48,781 bases of DNA from Solirubrobacteraceae bacterium (GCA_017882445.1 JADGPK010000017.1:1-48781), one strand, 5' to 3'. Positions 1 to 8,576 are shown, counted from the first letter of the stretch. The notes: a model not told the origin generated them from the sequence alone. Translations and numbers: made by a program.

Positions 1-108
1 TCAGCCGGAGCCGTTCACCGGCCAGACAAACCCCCGCGAGGAGTGTCCGGCCTACCTCCGACGGTCAACCCAACGGGCGACCTACGACATAGGGTCTAGC
101 CCCTGTTC
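1..108. other. Left-edge intergenic segment, no gene seen
   Basis: This short stretch lies downstream of the polyprenyl synthase stop codon. I see no convincing reading frame, no strong hairpin with a T run, and no RNA gene. The cluster on its right may simply end here, or a terminator may lie beyond the window. Confidence 0.4.
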
Positions 109-1152
109 TTAGCGATAGCGCTCGACGACCGCGTCTGCGACGAGGTCCAGCAGCGCCGAGCGCCCATCCGGCAGGACCGCAGGCAGCGCCGCCTTCGCCT
201 CGGCGACCACCGCGAGGGCCAGCTCCCTTGCCTCGTTCAGAGCGCCGGTGGCGGCGATGCGCTCACACAGCTCCTCGGCCTGCCTTGGGCCGTGGAGCGA
301 GGTCATGTCGAACGCCGCGAGCTCAGGCTCACGTTCCCGCGCGAGGATGAACGGGAGCGTGACGGTCCCGTCGAGTAGGTCGGTTCCGCGCGACTTGCCC
401 GTGCGCTCCACCGGACCGGACACGTCGAGCACGTCGTCGAGCATCTGGAAGGCCAGGCCGATGCGGCGGGCAAAGGCACCGAGCGCATCGGCGAGCGCGC
501 TCGACCCCTCCGCGGCCGTGAGCGCACCCAGGCGGCAGGCGGCCTCGAACAGAGCAGCCGTCTTCAGCTCGCAGCGCCTGAGGTAGCGCTCGACGGCCAC
601 GTGCGAGGCGTAGGCGTCCTCGCGCTGCAGCAGCTCGCCTTCGGCCAGCGCCGAGCTCGCCTCCGAGAGCGCGCTGAGCTGGGCGGGATCTTCGTTGCGC
701 GCGAGCTCGGCGAACGCGCGTGAGAACAGCAGGTCTCCGGTCGCCACGGCGACCTGCCGTCCGGCCGTCGCGGCCACCGTCGGGCGGCCACGACGCAGCT
801 GGGCGCCGTCGATCAGGTCGTCGTGGACAAGCGTCGCAGAGTGCACCAGCTCGACCGCGACCGCCGCGCGCACGAGGCGCTCCTCGCCGTCGGGAGTGTT
901 CGGGGGGCCGCCGGCCGACTCGGCGGCCAGCACGACCAGGAGCGGGCGCAGGCGCTTGCCTCCGGCTGTCACCGTGGCGTTGGCGTGCGACGCGAGCGGG
1001 GCGCCGGCCTGGGCGGTGACGCTCTCGAGATGGCGCTCGGTGCGCACCATCCGTTCGCGCAGCTCCTCTCCCCCGAGGCGCATGATCGCATCGAGGCCGT
1101 CCACCTCCTCGGCCGAGCCTCCGGCCGTCGCGCTGTCGAGCGCGCTCGTCAC
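109..1152 (-). CDS. Polyprenyl (probably heptaprenyl-type) diphosphate synthase
   Basis: This is a trans-isoprenyl diphosphate synthase of 347 residues, the usual family length. It should condense isopentenyl diphosphate units onto an allylic primer to make the long tail of menaquinone. Visible motifs are KRLRP at 66-70, the first Asp-rich motif DDLID at 111-115 followed by RRGRPT, and the second Asp-rich motif DDVLD at 239-243, so it should be catalytically complete. I chose the GTG at 1152 because it overlaps the stop of the upstream methyltransferase gene as GTGA. The open frame continues upstream to 1605, but that part lies inside the methyltransferase and reads as arginine-rich nonsense. 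Chain length cannot be fixed from sequence by eye. The coupling to a UbiE-type methyltransferase supports a menaquinone role. Confidence 0.9.
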   Translation of the reverse strand: MTSALDSATAGGSAEEVDGLDAIMRLGGEELRERMVRTERHLESVTAQAGAPLASHANATVTAGGKRLRPLLVVLAAESAGGPPNTPDGEERLVRAAVAVELVHSATLVHDDLIDGAQLRRGRPTVAATAGRQVAVATGDLLFSRAFAELARNEDPAQLSALSEASSALAEGELLQREDAYASHVAVERYLRRCELKTAALFEAACRLGALTAAEGSSALADALGAFARRIGLAFQMLDDVLDVSGPVERTGKSRGTDLLDGTVTLPFILAREREPELAAFDMTSLHGPRQAEELCERIAATGALNEARELALAVVAEAKAALPAVLPDGRSALLDLVADAVVERYR

Positions 1153-1961
1153 GGCCCCTCCGCGGGGACGGTGCCGGCGTGGATGGCCACGATCCCGCCA
1201 GCGGTGATCAGGTAGTTGATCTCGCACAGCCCCGCACGCTCCATCTCGGCGGCCAGCGCCGCCGGGCTCGGGAAGCGCTTGACCGAGTTGGGGAGGTAGG
1301 TGTAGGCGTCGGCGATCGTGGCTTGCGCGGTCGAGCCCCGCAGGCGCGAGGACAGCGTCCCTGCTGCGCCCGCCAGACGGCCGAGCGCGGGGACGGTCCG
1401 GTCGAACCACAGGCGGTAGAACAGCGACAGCGGCGCGCGTGTCGGGTTGGTGATCTCGAGCACGACCACACGGCCTCCCGGGCGCACCACGCGGGCCATC
1501 TCGGCCAGACCGCGTCCGAGATCGTCGAAGTTGCGCGCGCCGAAGCCCACGGTCGCCGCGTCGAAGGAGTTCTCGGCGTAGGGCAGATTCATGGCGTCGG
1601 CCCATTCGAAGCGCGGGCGAGTCGCGGGCCCCCGTGCGCCGGACACCTTGGCGCGGGCACGGTCGAGCATGCCCTCGGCGAAATCGCTGCCCAGCACTTC
1701 TCCCGTGGGTGCGACGCGGCGAGCCAGCTCGATCGCGAGGTCGCCCGTGCCCGTCGCGACGTCGAGCACACGGCTGCCGGGACCGACACCGGCGAGGTCC
1801 GCGGCACGCGCGCGCCAGCGGTGGTGCAGGCCCGCGGTCATCGCGGTGTTCATCAGGTCATAGACGCCCGCAATGCGGTCGAACATCGCGCGCACCTGTC
1901 CCGCCTGAAGCTGACCGGCCTGCGCCCCTCGGGGTGCGCCGGCTCGGTGGCGAGCGGGCAC
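1149..1961 (-). CDS. ubiE: Demethylmenaquinone methyltransferase, UbiE/MenG family
   Basis: This SAM-dependent C-methyltransferase catalyses the last step of menaquinone synthesis, methylating demethylmenaquinone. The family signature MFDRIAGVYDLMN is at 26-38, and the SAM-binding motif I VLDVATGTGDLA is at 65-76. The post-motif stretch MARVVRPGGRVVVLEITNP is near the middle. The GTG start at 1961 lies 7 bases after the stop of the cytochrome b/c gene. The first 22 residues are not conserved in the family, so a start nearer MFDRIAG is possible. The gene is translationally coupled to the polyprenyl diphosphate synthase downstream, so head-group methylation and tail synthesis are co-expressed with the quinol-oxidising bc complex. 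The organism probably uses menaquinone, so a ubiquinone role is unlikely. Confidence 0.9.
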   Translation of the reverse strand: MPARHRAGAPRGAQAGQLQAGQVRAMFDRIAGVYDLMNTAMTAGLHHRWRARAADLAGVGPGSRVLDVATGTGDLAIELARRVAPTGEVLGSDFAEGMLDRARAKVSGARGPATRPRFEWADAMNLPYAENSFDAATVGFGARNFDDLGRGLAEMARVVRPGGRVVVLEITNPTRAPLSLFYRLWFDRTVPALGRLAGAAGTLSSRLRGSTAQATIADAYTYLPNSVKRFPSPAALAAEMERAGLCEINYLITAGGIVAIHAGTVPAEGP

Positions 1962-1968
1962 TGTCTCG

Positions 1969-2703
1969 CTACTTGAGTTGCGAGAGGAAATTGACGATCG
2001 CTGTGAACTTCTGCGGCGGCAGGTTCTTGAACGAGGGCATCGGCGCCGTCGGGTTCACCAGCGTCCGCGCGATCGCCTGGCGATAGAGCCGCGCGCCGAC
2101 GTGGCTCAGGTCGGGCCCGGGCCCCGAGTTGCCGTTCTCGCCGATCTTGTGACACGCCAGACAGCCGGACTGGGCGACCACCTTCTTGCCCGCTTCGTAT
2201 TCGGCGAGCGAGCTGCCACCGGTGTGCGTGACGGTGGACGGCGTGGACATTTCGATCGTGGTCGGCGAGCCCGCGTTGGCGCCCTGGTAGGTGAGGAAGG
2301 CCATCGCCGCGATCACCGCGATCCCCGTCGCTGTCGCGATCGGACGCCGCTCCGGGCGCCGCTCGGGGCCGCGATCGTAGAACGGCAGCAGAAACAGCAG
2401 GATCATGCAGAGCGTCGGGACGCCGATCGTCGCCAGCGGCACCAGGCTGGGCGGCTTGATCACCCTCAGCACCTCGAACAGGAAGAAGAAGTACCACTCG
2501 GGCCGCGGCACGTAGGTGGTGGTGGTCGGGTTTGCCTTGGGGCCGAGCTCGGCGCCCAGCACCAGCGACATCGCGATGATGACCGCCATCACCACGCAGG
2601 CCATCGCCGAGTCCTTGGCCACCGCGTAGGGCCAGAACGGCTTGCCCTGCGTCTTCAGGATCGCGTACTCGCGGAGATACTCCTCCTTCTCGCGCTGGTT
2701 CAT
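1969..2703 (-). CDS. qcrC: Menaquinol:cytochrome c reductase, cytochrome b C-half/cytochrome c fusion (QcrC type)
   Basis: The N-terminal half (about 1-140) is the subunit-IV-like C-terminal part of cytochrome b. It carries the quinol-oxidation-site motif PEWY at 68-71 within PRPEWYFFFLFEVLR, followed by hydrophobic helices near 90-108 and 122-138. The C-terminal part is a class I cytochrome c domain with heme-binding CLACH at 181-185 and a likely axial Met at 222 in APMPSF. The same fusion is known for Bacillus QcrC. It lets the complex hand electrons to a tethered c heme facing outward. The ATG at 2703 overlaps the stop of the cytochrome b gene as ATGA, and I chose it over a longer start inside that gene. 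The length is 244 residues. Confidence 0.92.
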   Translation of the reverse strand: MNQREKEEYLREYAILKTQGKPFWPYAVAKDSAMACVVMAVIIAMSLVLGAELGPKANPTTTTYVPRPEWYFFFLFEVLRVIKPPSLVPLATIGVPTLCMILLFLLPFYDRGPERRPERRPIATATGIAVIAAMAFLTYQGANAGSPTTIEMSTPSTVTHTGGSSLAEYEAGKKVVAQSGCLACHKIGENGNSGPGPDLSHVGARLYRQAIARTLVNPTAPMPSFKNLPPQKFTAIVNFLSQLK

Positions 2704-3512
2704 ACCTCCGCCTCGCGCAACTCGGAGCGCTTCTCCACCTTCTGCCACGGAGGCGCGCTCGTGCCGAGCTTGGCCACCAGGTACAGGTGCGCACCGATCA
2801 GGGCGGCGAGCAGCCCGGGAACGAGCAGCATGTGGATGGCGTAGAAGCGCGACAGCGTCGTCGCTCCGAATTCCGATCCGCCGCGCAGGAAGTCGCTCAG
2901 GTAGGGGCCGATGAGCGGACCCGTCCCGTTGATGTTCACGCCCACGATCGTCGCCCAGTAGGCGCGCTGGTCGAACGGCAGCAGATAGCCCGTGAACGAC
3001 ATCACCATCGTCAGGATCAGCAGCACCACGCCGATCACCCAGTTCAGCTCACGTGGGTACTTGTAGGCGCCGAAGAAGAAAGTTCGACCCATGTGCAGGA
3101 ATACGAGGATCACCATCACGCTCGACCCCCACTTGTGCATGCCGCGAACGAACTGGCCGAGGAAGACGTCGTTGGTGACGTAGCGGATCGATTCGTAGGC
3201 CCCGCCGGCCGGGTCCGGGCGGTAGTACATCGCCAGGAACACGCCGGTGACGGCCTGCGACAGGAAGGCGAACATCGTGGCCGAGCCGAGCGTGTAGAAC
3301 CAGTTGGTGCCCTTGGGCACCTTGCGGAACAGCAGCCAGCGGGTCGCACCGCTCAGCGAGGTGCGTTCATCGACCCAGTCGACGACCGTGATGCCGGCCT
3401 GCTTGGCGTCCTCTAACGGCCCGGATGGGCCCTTCCCCTCGCTGGGGCGCGGAGGCGCTTCCTGCAGGGCAGCGGGGAGCGGGGGGGCGGGGAGCTTGGG
3501 GAGCTTGGGCAC
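2700..3512 (-). CDS. qcrB: Menaquinol:cytochrome c reductase cytochrome b subunit (b6-like N-half)
   Basis: This four-helix cytochrome b6-type subunit carries the two b hemes and the quinone sites of the bc complex in the cytoplasmic membrane. The heme-ligand histidines are H126/H140 (13 residues between) and H227/H242 (14 between). The 13/14 spacing is the b6 pattern rather than the mitochondrial 13/13. The first 40 residues form a Pro-rich extension (MPKLPKLPAPP...) longer than usual. The 270-residue protein contains no cysteine at all, so it lacks the Cys that anchors the extra heme c_i/c_n in b6f and Bacillus-type complexes. The gene lies between the Rieske gene (24-base gap) and the b/c fusion gene (ATGA overlap). 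Confidence 0.93.
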   Translation of the reverse strand: MPKLPKLPAPPLPAALQEAPPRPSEGKGPSGPLEDAKQAGITVVDWVDERTSLSGATRWLLFRKVPKGTNWFYTLGSATMFAFLSQAVTGVFLAMYYRPDPAGGAYESIRYVTNDVFLGQFVRGMHKWGSSVMVILVFLHMGRTFFFGAYKYPRELNWVIGVVLLILTMVMSFTGYLLPFDQRAYWATIVGVNINGTGPLIGPYLSDFLRGGSEFGATTLSRFYAIHMLLVPGLLAALIGAHLYLVAKLGTSAPPWQKVEKRSELREAEV

Positions 3513-3536
3513 TTGAGGTGGTCTGTCGGCCGCGTC

Positions 3537-4208
3537 TTAGAGTTTCTGGGCGCCCGGTCGTGACGGGTAGAGATACTGCCCGACGCCGTCCAGCGGCTGG
3601 CCGGGGTCGCGCGGAGAGAAGCGGCGGAGCTCGCTGTTGACGCTGAAGCGCGGACCGACTTCGACGTCTTCACCCGACACGCGGGTGTAGAAGCGGTCGA
3701 GCGGACGCACCGGGGGTCCGCCCACGCGGCGGCCGAGCAGGTCGTACACGCCGCCGTGACAGGGGCAGATGAAGCGCTCGGCGGCGTCCACCCAGCGCAC
3801 GGGGCAGCCGAGATGCGCGCAGCGACTCGAGATCGCGATGTAGGGCGTTTCGCGGTCGTAGGGGTCGGTGTCGATTTCGGGGTTGAACTTGCGCACGTAC
3901 ACGGTCGTCTTGCCCGCCTCGCCGATGTTCGGGGTGACCGTCATGACCACCGGGATGTAGTTGGTGTCCGAGAACGAGTCGACCGGTCCCACCGATTCCC
4001 AGCGGTGCGGCGTGCTTTTGAAGATCGGGCCGACCGCGAACCCGAGCGCGGGCAGGGTGAAGGCTGTGGCCGCGATCGCGCCCGCGGTGTGGGCGGTCCC
4101 GGTCATGAACGCGCGCCGCGTGACCGTCTCACCCTCGAATGCTCCGGGGATCTGGCGGTCGAGCGTGTACTTGGACTTGGACGTGTGCTTTGCGCGCTTG
4201 TCTGACAC
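3537..4208 (-). CDS. qcrA: Rieske iron-sulfur subunit of the menaquinol:cytochrome c reductase
   Basis: This protein carries the [2Fe-2S] cluster that takes the first electron from menaquinol. A Tat-like signal anchor is present, with TRRAFMTG at about 30-37 followed by a hydrophobic segment to about residue 62. The cluster ligands are in CAHLGC (C130, H132, with C135 for the disulfide) and CPCHGG (C148, H151, with C150 for the disulfide), so all six key residues are present. The length of 223 residues fits a compact bacterial Rieske protein. It is the first of three reductase genes and lies 27 bases after a small gene of unknown function. Confidence 0.93.
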   Translation of the reverse strand: MSDKRAKHTSKSKYTLDRQIPGAFEGETVTRRAFMTGTAHTAGAIAATAFTLPALGFAVGPIFKSTPHRWESVGPVDSFSDTNYIPVVMTVTPNIGEAGKTTVYVRKFNPEIDTDPYDRETPYIAISSRCAHLGCPVRWVDAAERFICPCHGGVYDLLGRRVGGPPVRPLDRFYTRVSGEDVEVGPRFSVNSELRRFSPRDPGQPLDGVGQYLYPSRPGAQKL

Positions 4209-4235
4209 CGGGCGCTAACAATATCGAGGCGCGAT

Positions 4236-4793
4236 TCAGGGCGACGCCGGGATCGCCGCCGCGCTTGTGCGCATCGCCTCGATCCCCTCGGGGGCACCGG
4301 CGCAGACCAGGTCCTTGGCGCGCCTGTGGATCTCGCTCGTGCCCCAGCCGACGGCACGCGCGCCGGCCGCCCATACGGCCTCCGCCAGCGCGTGATCGCC
4401 CGCGCCCTGCGCGAGCGCGCTGAGCGTGATCGTGTCGGCGAGCTCGGCCACCGCGATCGTGTCGCCCAGGGCCACGAGGCGCGCCAGGCCGATCGCGTAG
4501 AGCCGATCGCCGGCGAGCAGACCGAGATCCGCCTCGCCCACGCGCACGACCCGGGGGACTCCGTAGTGCAGCAGGTAGCCCTCGTAGATCGCCTCGACGA
4601 GCAGCTCGTACTCCTCGGCTCTACCGGACACGCGAGGGCCTCCGGCGACGAGGACCGCGGGGCTCGTGCGGGGCTCGTTGCACCCGTCGATCCCCGCGGC
4701 TGCCTCTTCGGGGACCGGTGAGACGAGCGTCGCCATCAGACCTCCCTCGTCGCGGAGCAGGCCTCGGAGTCGCTCCAGCCCGTCGATCCTCAT
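4236..4793 (-). CDS. Small helical protein resembling the middle of an isoprenyl diphosphate synthase, no Asp-rich motifs
   Basis: I do not recognise a named family. The protein has 185 residues, and the start ATG at 4793 overlaps the hemL stop as ATGA. Residues 62-133 are alpha-helical and can be laid without large gaps on the segment after the first Asp-rich motif of the polyprenyl synthase at 109-1152. GLLAGDRLYAIGLARL here matches VATGDLLFSRAFAEL there, and the spacing to ALAQGAGD/ALAEGEL is similar. The catalytic DDxxD motifs and KRLRP are missing, so it is probably not an active synthase. Its place between hemL and the Rieske gene suggests a role in quinone or heme supply, for example as a regulatory or carrier subunit. 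This is inference from context and eye alignment only. Confidence 0.75.
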   Translation of the reverse strand: MRIDGLERLRGLLRDEGGLMATLVSPVPEEAAAGIDGCNEPRTSPAVLVAGGPRVSGRAEEYELLVEAIYEGYLLHYGVPRVVRVGEADLGLLAGDRLYAIGLARLVALGDTIAVAELADTITLSALAQGAGDHALAEAVWAAGARAVGWGTSEIHRRAKDLVCAGAPEGIEAMRTSAAAIPASP

Positions 4794-6097
4794 GGCACCC
4801 CGCTCCGCTCGGCCAGGCTGGCGAATGCGCCGGCGGCGGCGCGCAGGGTGCGCTCGAGGTGCTCCGCGGTGTGCGCAAGCGACGGAAACCAGGCCTCGAA
4901 CTGCGAGGGGGGCGGATAGACGCCGCGACACAACAGCTCGCGGCACCACGCCGCGTGGGCGTCGAGGTCACATTCGCGCGCGTCGTTGAAGCACGCTACC
5001 GGCCTGTCGCTGAAGAAGACCGTCAGCAGGCCGGGAGCGCTCACGACCTGCACCGGGCGGGACGCCGCGGCCGCCGCGGCGCGCAGGCCGTCGGCGAGCT
5101 GCTCTGTGAACGCGGCCAGCCGCCCGTACGCCGCCTCGTCGAGCAGCTCGAGCGTCGCCAGCCCGGCGGCCACGGCCAGCGGGTTGCCCGACAGCGTCCC
5201 CGCCTGGTACACGTCACCGGCTGGAGCGAGCATCTCCATCAGGTGCGCGCTGCCGCCCACCGCGGCGGCCGGCAGGCCTCCGCCGATGACCTTGCCCAGG
5301 ATGACGAGGTCGCCCCGTACTCCCGCAAGCTCCTGCGCTCCTCCGCGGGCGACGCGGAACCCACTGATCACCTCGTCGAGCACGAGCAGCGCCCCGTTTG
5401 CGTCGGCGCGTTCGCGCAGCAGCGCCAGGAACCCCTCGCGCGGCGGAACGACGCCCATGTTGGCGGGCAGCGGCTCGGCGATGATCGCGGCCAGCTCATG
5501 CCGATCGGTGGCAGCGACGAGCGCCTCCGCATCGTTCCACGCCACCACGATCGTGCCCGCGGCCGCGCTGGCCGGCACGCCGGGGCTCGACGGCAGAGCC
5601 TGCGTGGCCAGCCCCGAGCCCGCCTGCGCGAGCAGTCCGTCGACGTGGCCGTGGTAGGCGCCCGCGAACTTGAGCACCGGCTCGCGCGCGGTGGCGGCGC
5701 GCGCGAGGCGCATGGCGGTCATCGTGGCCTCGGTCCCCGAGCAGGTCATGCGCAGCATCTCAACGCCCGGCATCCTGCGGGCGACCTCCTCCGCCAGCTG
5801 CACCTCGCCGGACGTCGGCGCCCCAAAGCTCGTCCCCTTGGCGGCCGCGTCGCCGAGCGCGGCGAGCACGTGTGGGTGGGCGTGCCCGTGGATCAGGGGG
5901 CCCCACGAGCAGACGTAATCCACGTAGCGGTTGCCGTCGACGTCGAGGAGCTCTGCTCCCTCCCCACGGTCGATGAAGATCGGGTCACGTCCGATCGAGC
6001 GCATCGCCCGCACGGGGGAGTTGACCCCGCCGGGGATCCTCTGCAGCGCGCGCCGGTACAGCTCCGCCGAGCGCGTGTCGGTGAGCGACGCCGTCAC
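4790..6097 (-). CDS. hemL: Glutamate-1-semialdehyde 2,1-aminomutase
   Basis: This PLP enzyme converts glutamate-1-semialdehyde to 5-aminolevulinate in the C5 route of heme synthesis, in the cytoplasm. It has 435 residues, normal for the family. Features include GGVNSPVRA near 23-31, the phosphate-binding SGTEATMTAMRLAR at 120-133, the cofactor Asp in LLVLDEVISGFR at 237-248, and the Schiff-base lysine K269 in LGKVIGGGLP. The start is GTG at 6097. The gene lies about 110 bases downstream of hemB and overlaps the next gene by 4 bases. Confidence 0.95.
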   Translation of the reverse strand: MTASLTDTRSAELYRRALQRIPGGVNSPVRAMRSIGRDPIFIDRGEGAELLDVDGNRYVDYVCSWGPLIHGHAHPHVLAALGDAAAKGTSFGAPTSGEVQLAEEVARRMPGVEMLRMTCSGTEATMTAMRLARAATAREPVLKFAGAYHGHVDGLLAQAGSGLATQALPSSPGVPASAAAGTIVVAWNDAEALVAATDRHELAAIIAEPLPANMGVVPPREGFLALLRERADANGALLVLDEVISGFRVARGGAQELAGVRGDLVILGKVIGGGLPAAAVGGSAHLMEMLAPAGDVYQAGTLSGNPLAVAAGLATLELLDEAAYGRLAAFTEQLADGLRAAAAAASRPVQVVSAPGLLTVFFSDRPVACFNDARECDLDAHAAWCRELLCRGVYPPPSQFEAWFPSLAHTAEHLERTLRAAAGAFASLAERSGVP

Positions 6098-6210
6098 GAC
6101 CCCACTATCGCCATCGTTCGCCTCCGTGAGGTCGCCGTTGTGTCGCGAGCCAGTCTATAGCCGATCTCGCGTCACGTGCCAGCGTTCCTGAACGTCTGAG
6201 TCGTGGCTGA

Positions 6211-7206
6211 TCAGGTCTCCTCCGCCAGCCATCGGGCTGCATCCTTTGCGTGGTAGGAGACGATCGTGTCGGCGCCCGCGCGGCGCAGGGAGGTGAGGAT
6301 CTCCAGCACCACGGCCCGCTCGTCGATGTAGCCGGCCGCGGCGGCGGCCTTGACCATCGCATACTCGCCGCTGACGTTGTACGCCGCGACCGGCAGGCCC
6401 GTAGCGGTCTTGACGGCGCGAATCAGATCGCCGTAGGCGAGCGCCGGCTTGACCATCACCATGTCGGCGCCCTCCCGCACGTCGAGCAGCGCCTCGCGCA
6501 CGGCCTCCTCGCCGTTGGCCGGATCCATCTGGTAGCCGCGCCTGTCACCGAAGGCTGGGGTCGAATCCGCGGCCTCGCGGAACGGTCCGTAGAACGCGGA
6601 GGCGAACTTGGCCGAGTACGCGAGGATGGGCGTTTCCGAGAACCCCTCGCCGTCGAGCTCATCGCGGATCGCCCGCACGCGCCCGTCCATCATGTCCGAC
6701 GGCGCCACGAGGTCCGCGCCGGCCCGAGCATGGCTGACGGCCGTCCGCGCGAGCAGCTCGAGCGTGGCGTCGTTGTCGACCCTCCCGTCCTCGCGCAGCA
6801 CGCCGCAGTGCCCATGGTCGGTGTACTCGCACAGGCACACGTCGGTGATCACGAGCAGATCGGGCTGCGCCTGCTTGATCGCGCGCGTGGTCAGCTGCAC
6901 GACCCCTTCCTCGTCCCAGGCGCCGGAGCCCTGCTCGTCCTTGGCCGCGGGCAGCCCGAACAGCATCACCGCGGCGATTCCCAGCGCCGCCGCCTCGCTC
7001 GCCTCGGAGACCGCCGCGGTGAGCGAGAGGCGCTCGACTCCCGGCATCGTGGCGATCGGCTCGCGCTCGCCCGGATGCGCCGCGGAGGGCTCGGCCACGA
7101 ACAGGGGCAGCACAAGCTGCCCGGCGCGGAGATCCGTCTCCCGCACGAGTCCGCGCAGGCCGACCGTGGCCCGCAGTCTGCGCATTCGCGTCTGTGGAAA
7201 GGCCAT
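6211..7206 (-). CDS. hemB: Delta-aminolevulinic acid dehydratase (porphobilinogen synthase)
   Basis: This enzyme joins two 5-aminolevulinate molecules into porphobilinogen. The 331-residue protein shows the two Schiff-base lysines K200 (AYSAKFASAFYGP) and K253 (MVMVKPALAYGD). It also has the Cys triad C124/C126/C134 in DVCLCEYTDHGHCG, which marks the zinc-dependent class rather than the magnesium-only class. It is followed by hemL and then the bc complex genes, so heme supply is co-transcribed with a heme consumer. hemA, hemC and hemD are not in the window. Confidence 0.95.
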   Translation of the reverse strand: MAFPQTRMRRLRATVGLRGLVRETDLRAGQLVLPLFVAEPSAAHPGEREPIATMPGVERLSLTAAVSEASEAAALGIAAVMLFGLPAAKDEQGSGAWDEEGVVQLTTRAIKQAQPDLLVITDVCLCEYTDHGHCGVLREDGRVDNDATLELLARTAVSHARAGADLVAPSDMMDGRVRAIRDELDGEGFSETPILAYSAKFASAFYGPFREAADSTPAFGDRRGYQMDPANGEEAVREALLDVREGADMVMVKPALAYGDLIRAVKTATGLPVAAYNVSGEYAMVKAAAAAGYIDERAVVLEILTSLRRAGADTIVSYHAKDAARWLAEET

Positions 7207-7244
7207 CGCCTTCCCAGGTTAGAGCCTTCCCGGCGGGGCGGCGC

Positions 7245-8576
7245 TCACTCCACGCGTCGCAGGCCAGCTCGCGCGAGCGCGCCAAACAGGATCGCCAGGC
7301 CGGCCAGGTGCACGAGCGACCCGCCGATCGTCGGAGAGGCTCCGTTGACCGCCGCGTCGAGGGCCTGCAGGGAGGCCTTGAAGGGAAACGCGAACGACAC
7401 CGCGCCGATCGCGTCGTAGAAGCCCCTGGACACCGACCCGCCAGGGACGAGCGCGAGGAGTGCAAGCGGGAGCGAGAGCAGGAAGGCCAGCAGCGAGGCG
7501 GCGCGCACCTCGCGGGCGAGCGCGCCGATCGCCACGCCGAGTGCGCCGAAGGCGACTGCACCGAAGGCGAGCGCGAGCAGCCACAGGCCAGCTCGGCCCC
7601 AGTCGAGCGCGACGAACGCGCCGACCCCCGCGAGCATCGCGAGAGCCACGACGAACGAGCAGCCCGCGGCGAGCAGGCCCTTCTCTACGAGCAGCGTCTC
7701 GCGTGAGACCAGCCCGCGCACCAGGCGCCCGAGCGTGCGCTCTTCACGCTCGAGCGCGATGCCGCCGGCGGCGAGCAGAACGCAGACGAACATCAGCGAC
7801 ACGTTCACCGCCACGACGACCGCAAAGGTGTTGAGCGGGGTGCGCCGGCCGTGCAACAGCGTGCTCTTGACGCTGATCGGCTGGCTGATCGTCGAGAGCA
7901 CCTGCTTGCTGAGGGACAGGTTCTGGGCGGCGAAGGAGGCGAACGCCTCGATCCGTTCCAGTTCGACGCGCGCGTGCCCGCGCGGCTGCCGAGCGACTAT
8001 CCCCTGCAGGCTGGACGGGATCTGGCTCAACCCGATCATGTTTTCGGGGGCTCCGAGGATGCCTGAGTTGCCCCCTTGCAGGAGCGCCTGGATGGCCCTG
8101 GCGGCCGCCTGCTGGATCTGTTCGGAGAAGCCGAGGTTCGCGTGGGCGATCGCCGAGTCGATGCTCGACTGCACGAGCGACTGCTCGAGAGCGTCGCCGT
8201 TGTAGAGGACTTCCAGGCTCGCGCGGTCGATCGTCGAGGAGAGGCGGGCGGCGATGTTCGGGGGGATCACCACAGCGGCGATCACGTCGCCCGACTTCAG
8301 CTTCGCGACCGCCTGCGCACGGGAGGACGCGGGCACCGACTGGACCTGGTTGAACAATTCGTCGGCGTAGCGACTCACGCTGACGCGCTGGCTGCCGACC
8401 TTGACGGTTTCCCCGGGCGGGGTTTCATCGACGATCGCCACGCGCGGCCGCGACGGGCTGCGGGAGATCGCGAGCCCGATCAGCAGGGCGATCGCAACGG
8501 GGTAGACGATCAGCAGCGCCACGAGCAGGCGCGAGCGGCCCAGGATCAGGAGGTCCTTGCGCAGGAGCCGTTTCAC
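7245..8576 (-). CDS. ABC-2 type exporter permease
   Basis: This is the membrane subunit of an ABC exporter, 443 residues. There is one N-terminal membrane helix (about 17-37), then a large extracytoplasmic region of about 200 residues beginning RPRVAIVDE. A cluster of about five hydrophobic helices fills the C-terminal half, typical of ABC-2 permeases. The GTG start at 8576 overlaps the ATPase stop as GTGA, so the two subunits are coupled. The substrate is unknown. Its place upstream of hemB may reflect co-regulation only, and it does not look like the cytochrome c maturation permease CcmB. Confidence 0.85.
   Translation of the reverse strand: MKRLLRKDLLILGRSRLLVALLIVYPVAIALLIGLAISRSPSRPRVAIVDETPPGETVKVGSQRVSVSRYADELFNQVQSVPASSRAQAVAKLKSGDVIAAVVIPPNIAARLSSTIDRASLEVLYNGDALEQSLVQSSIDSAIAHANLGFSEQIQQAAARAIQALLQGGNSGILGAPENMIGLSQIPSSLQGIVARQPRGHARVELERIEAFASFAAQNLSLSKQVLSTISQPISVKSTLLHGRRTPLNTFAVVVAVNVSLMFVCVLLAAGGIALEREERTLGRLVRGLVSRETLLVEKGLLAAGCSFVVALAMLAGVGAFVALDWGRAGLWLLALAFGAVAFGALGVAIGALAREVRAASLLAFLLSLPLALLALVPGGSVSRGFYDAIGAVSFAFPFKASLQALDAAVNGASPTIGGSLVHLAGLAILFGALARAGLRRVE

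Noticed and set aside
1153-1605. N-terminal extension of the polyprenyl synthase
   Set aside because: It lies inside the ubiE coding region in another frame. The GTG at 1152 with GTGA coupling is the better start.
4718-6160. 480-codon plus-strand open frame
   Set aside because: It is antisense to hemL, which has all family motifs. The plus-strand translation is Arg/His-rich without similarity.
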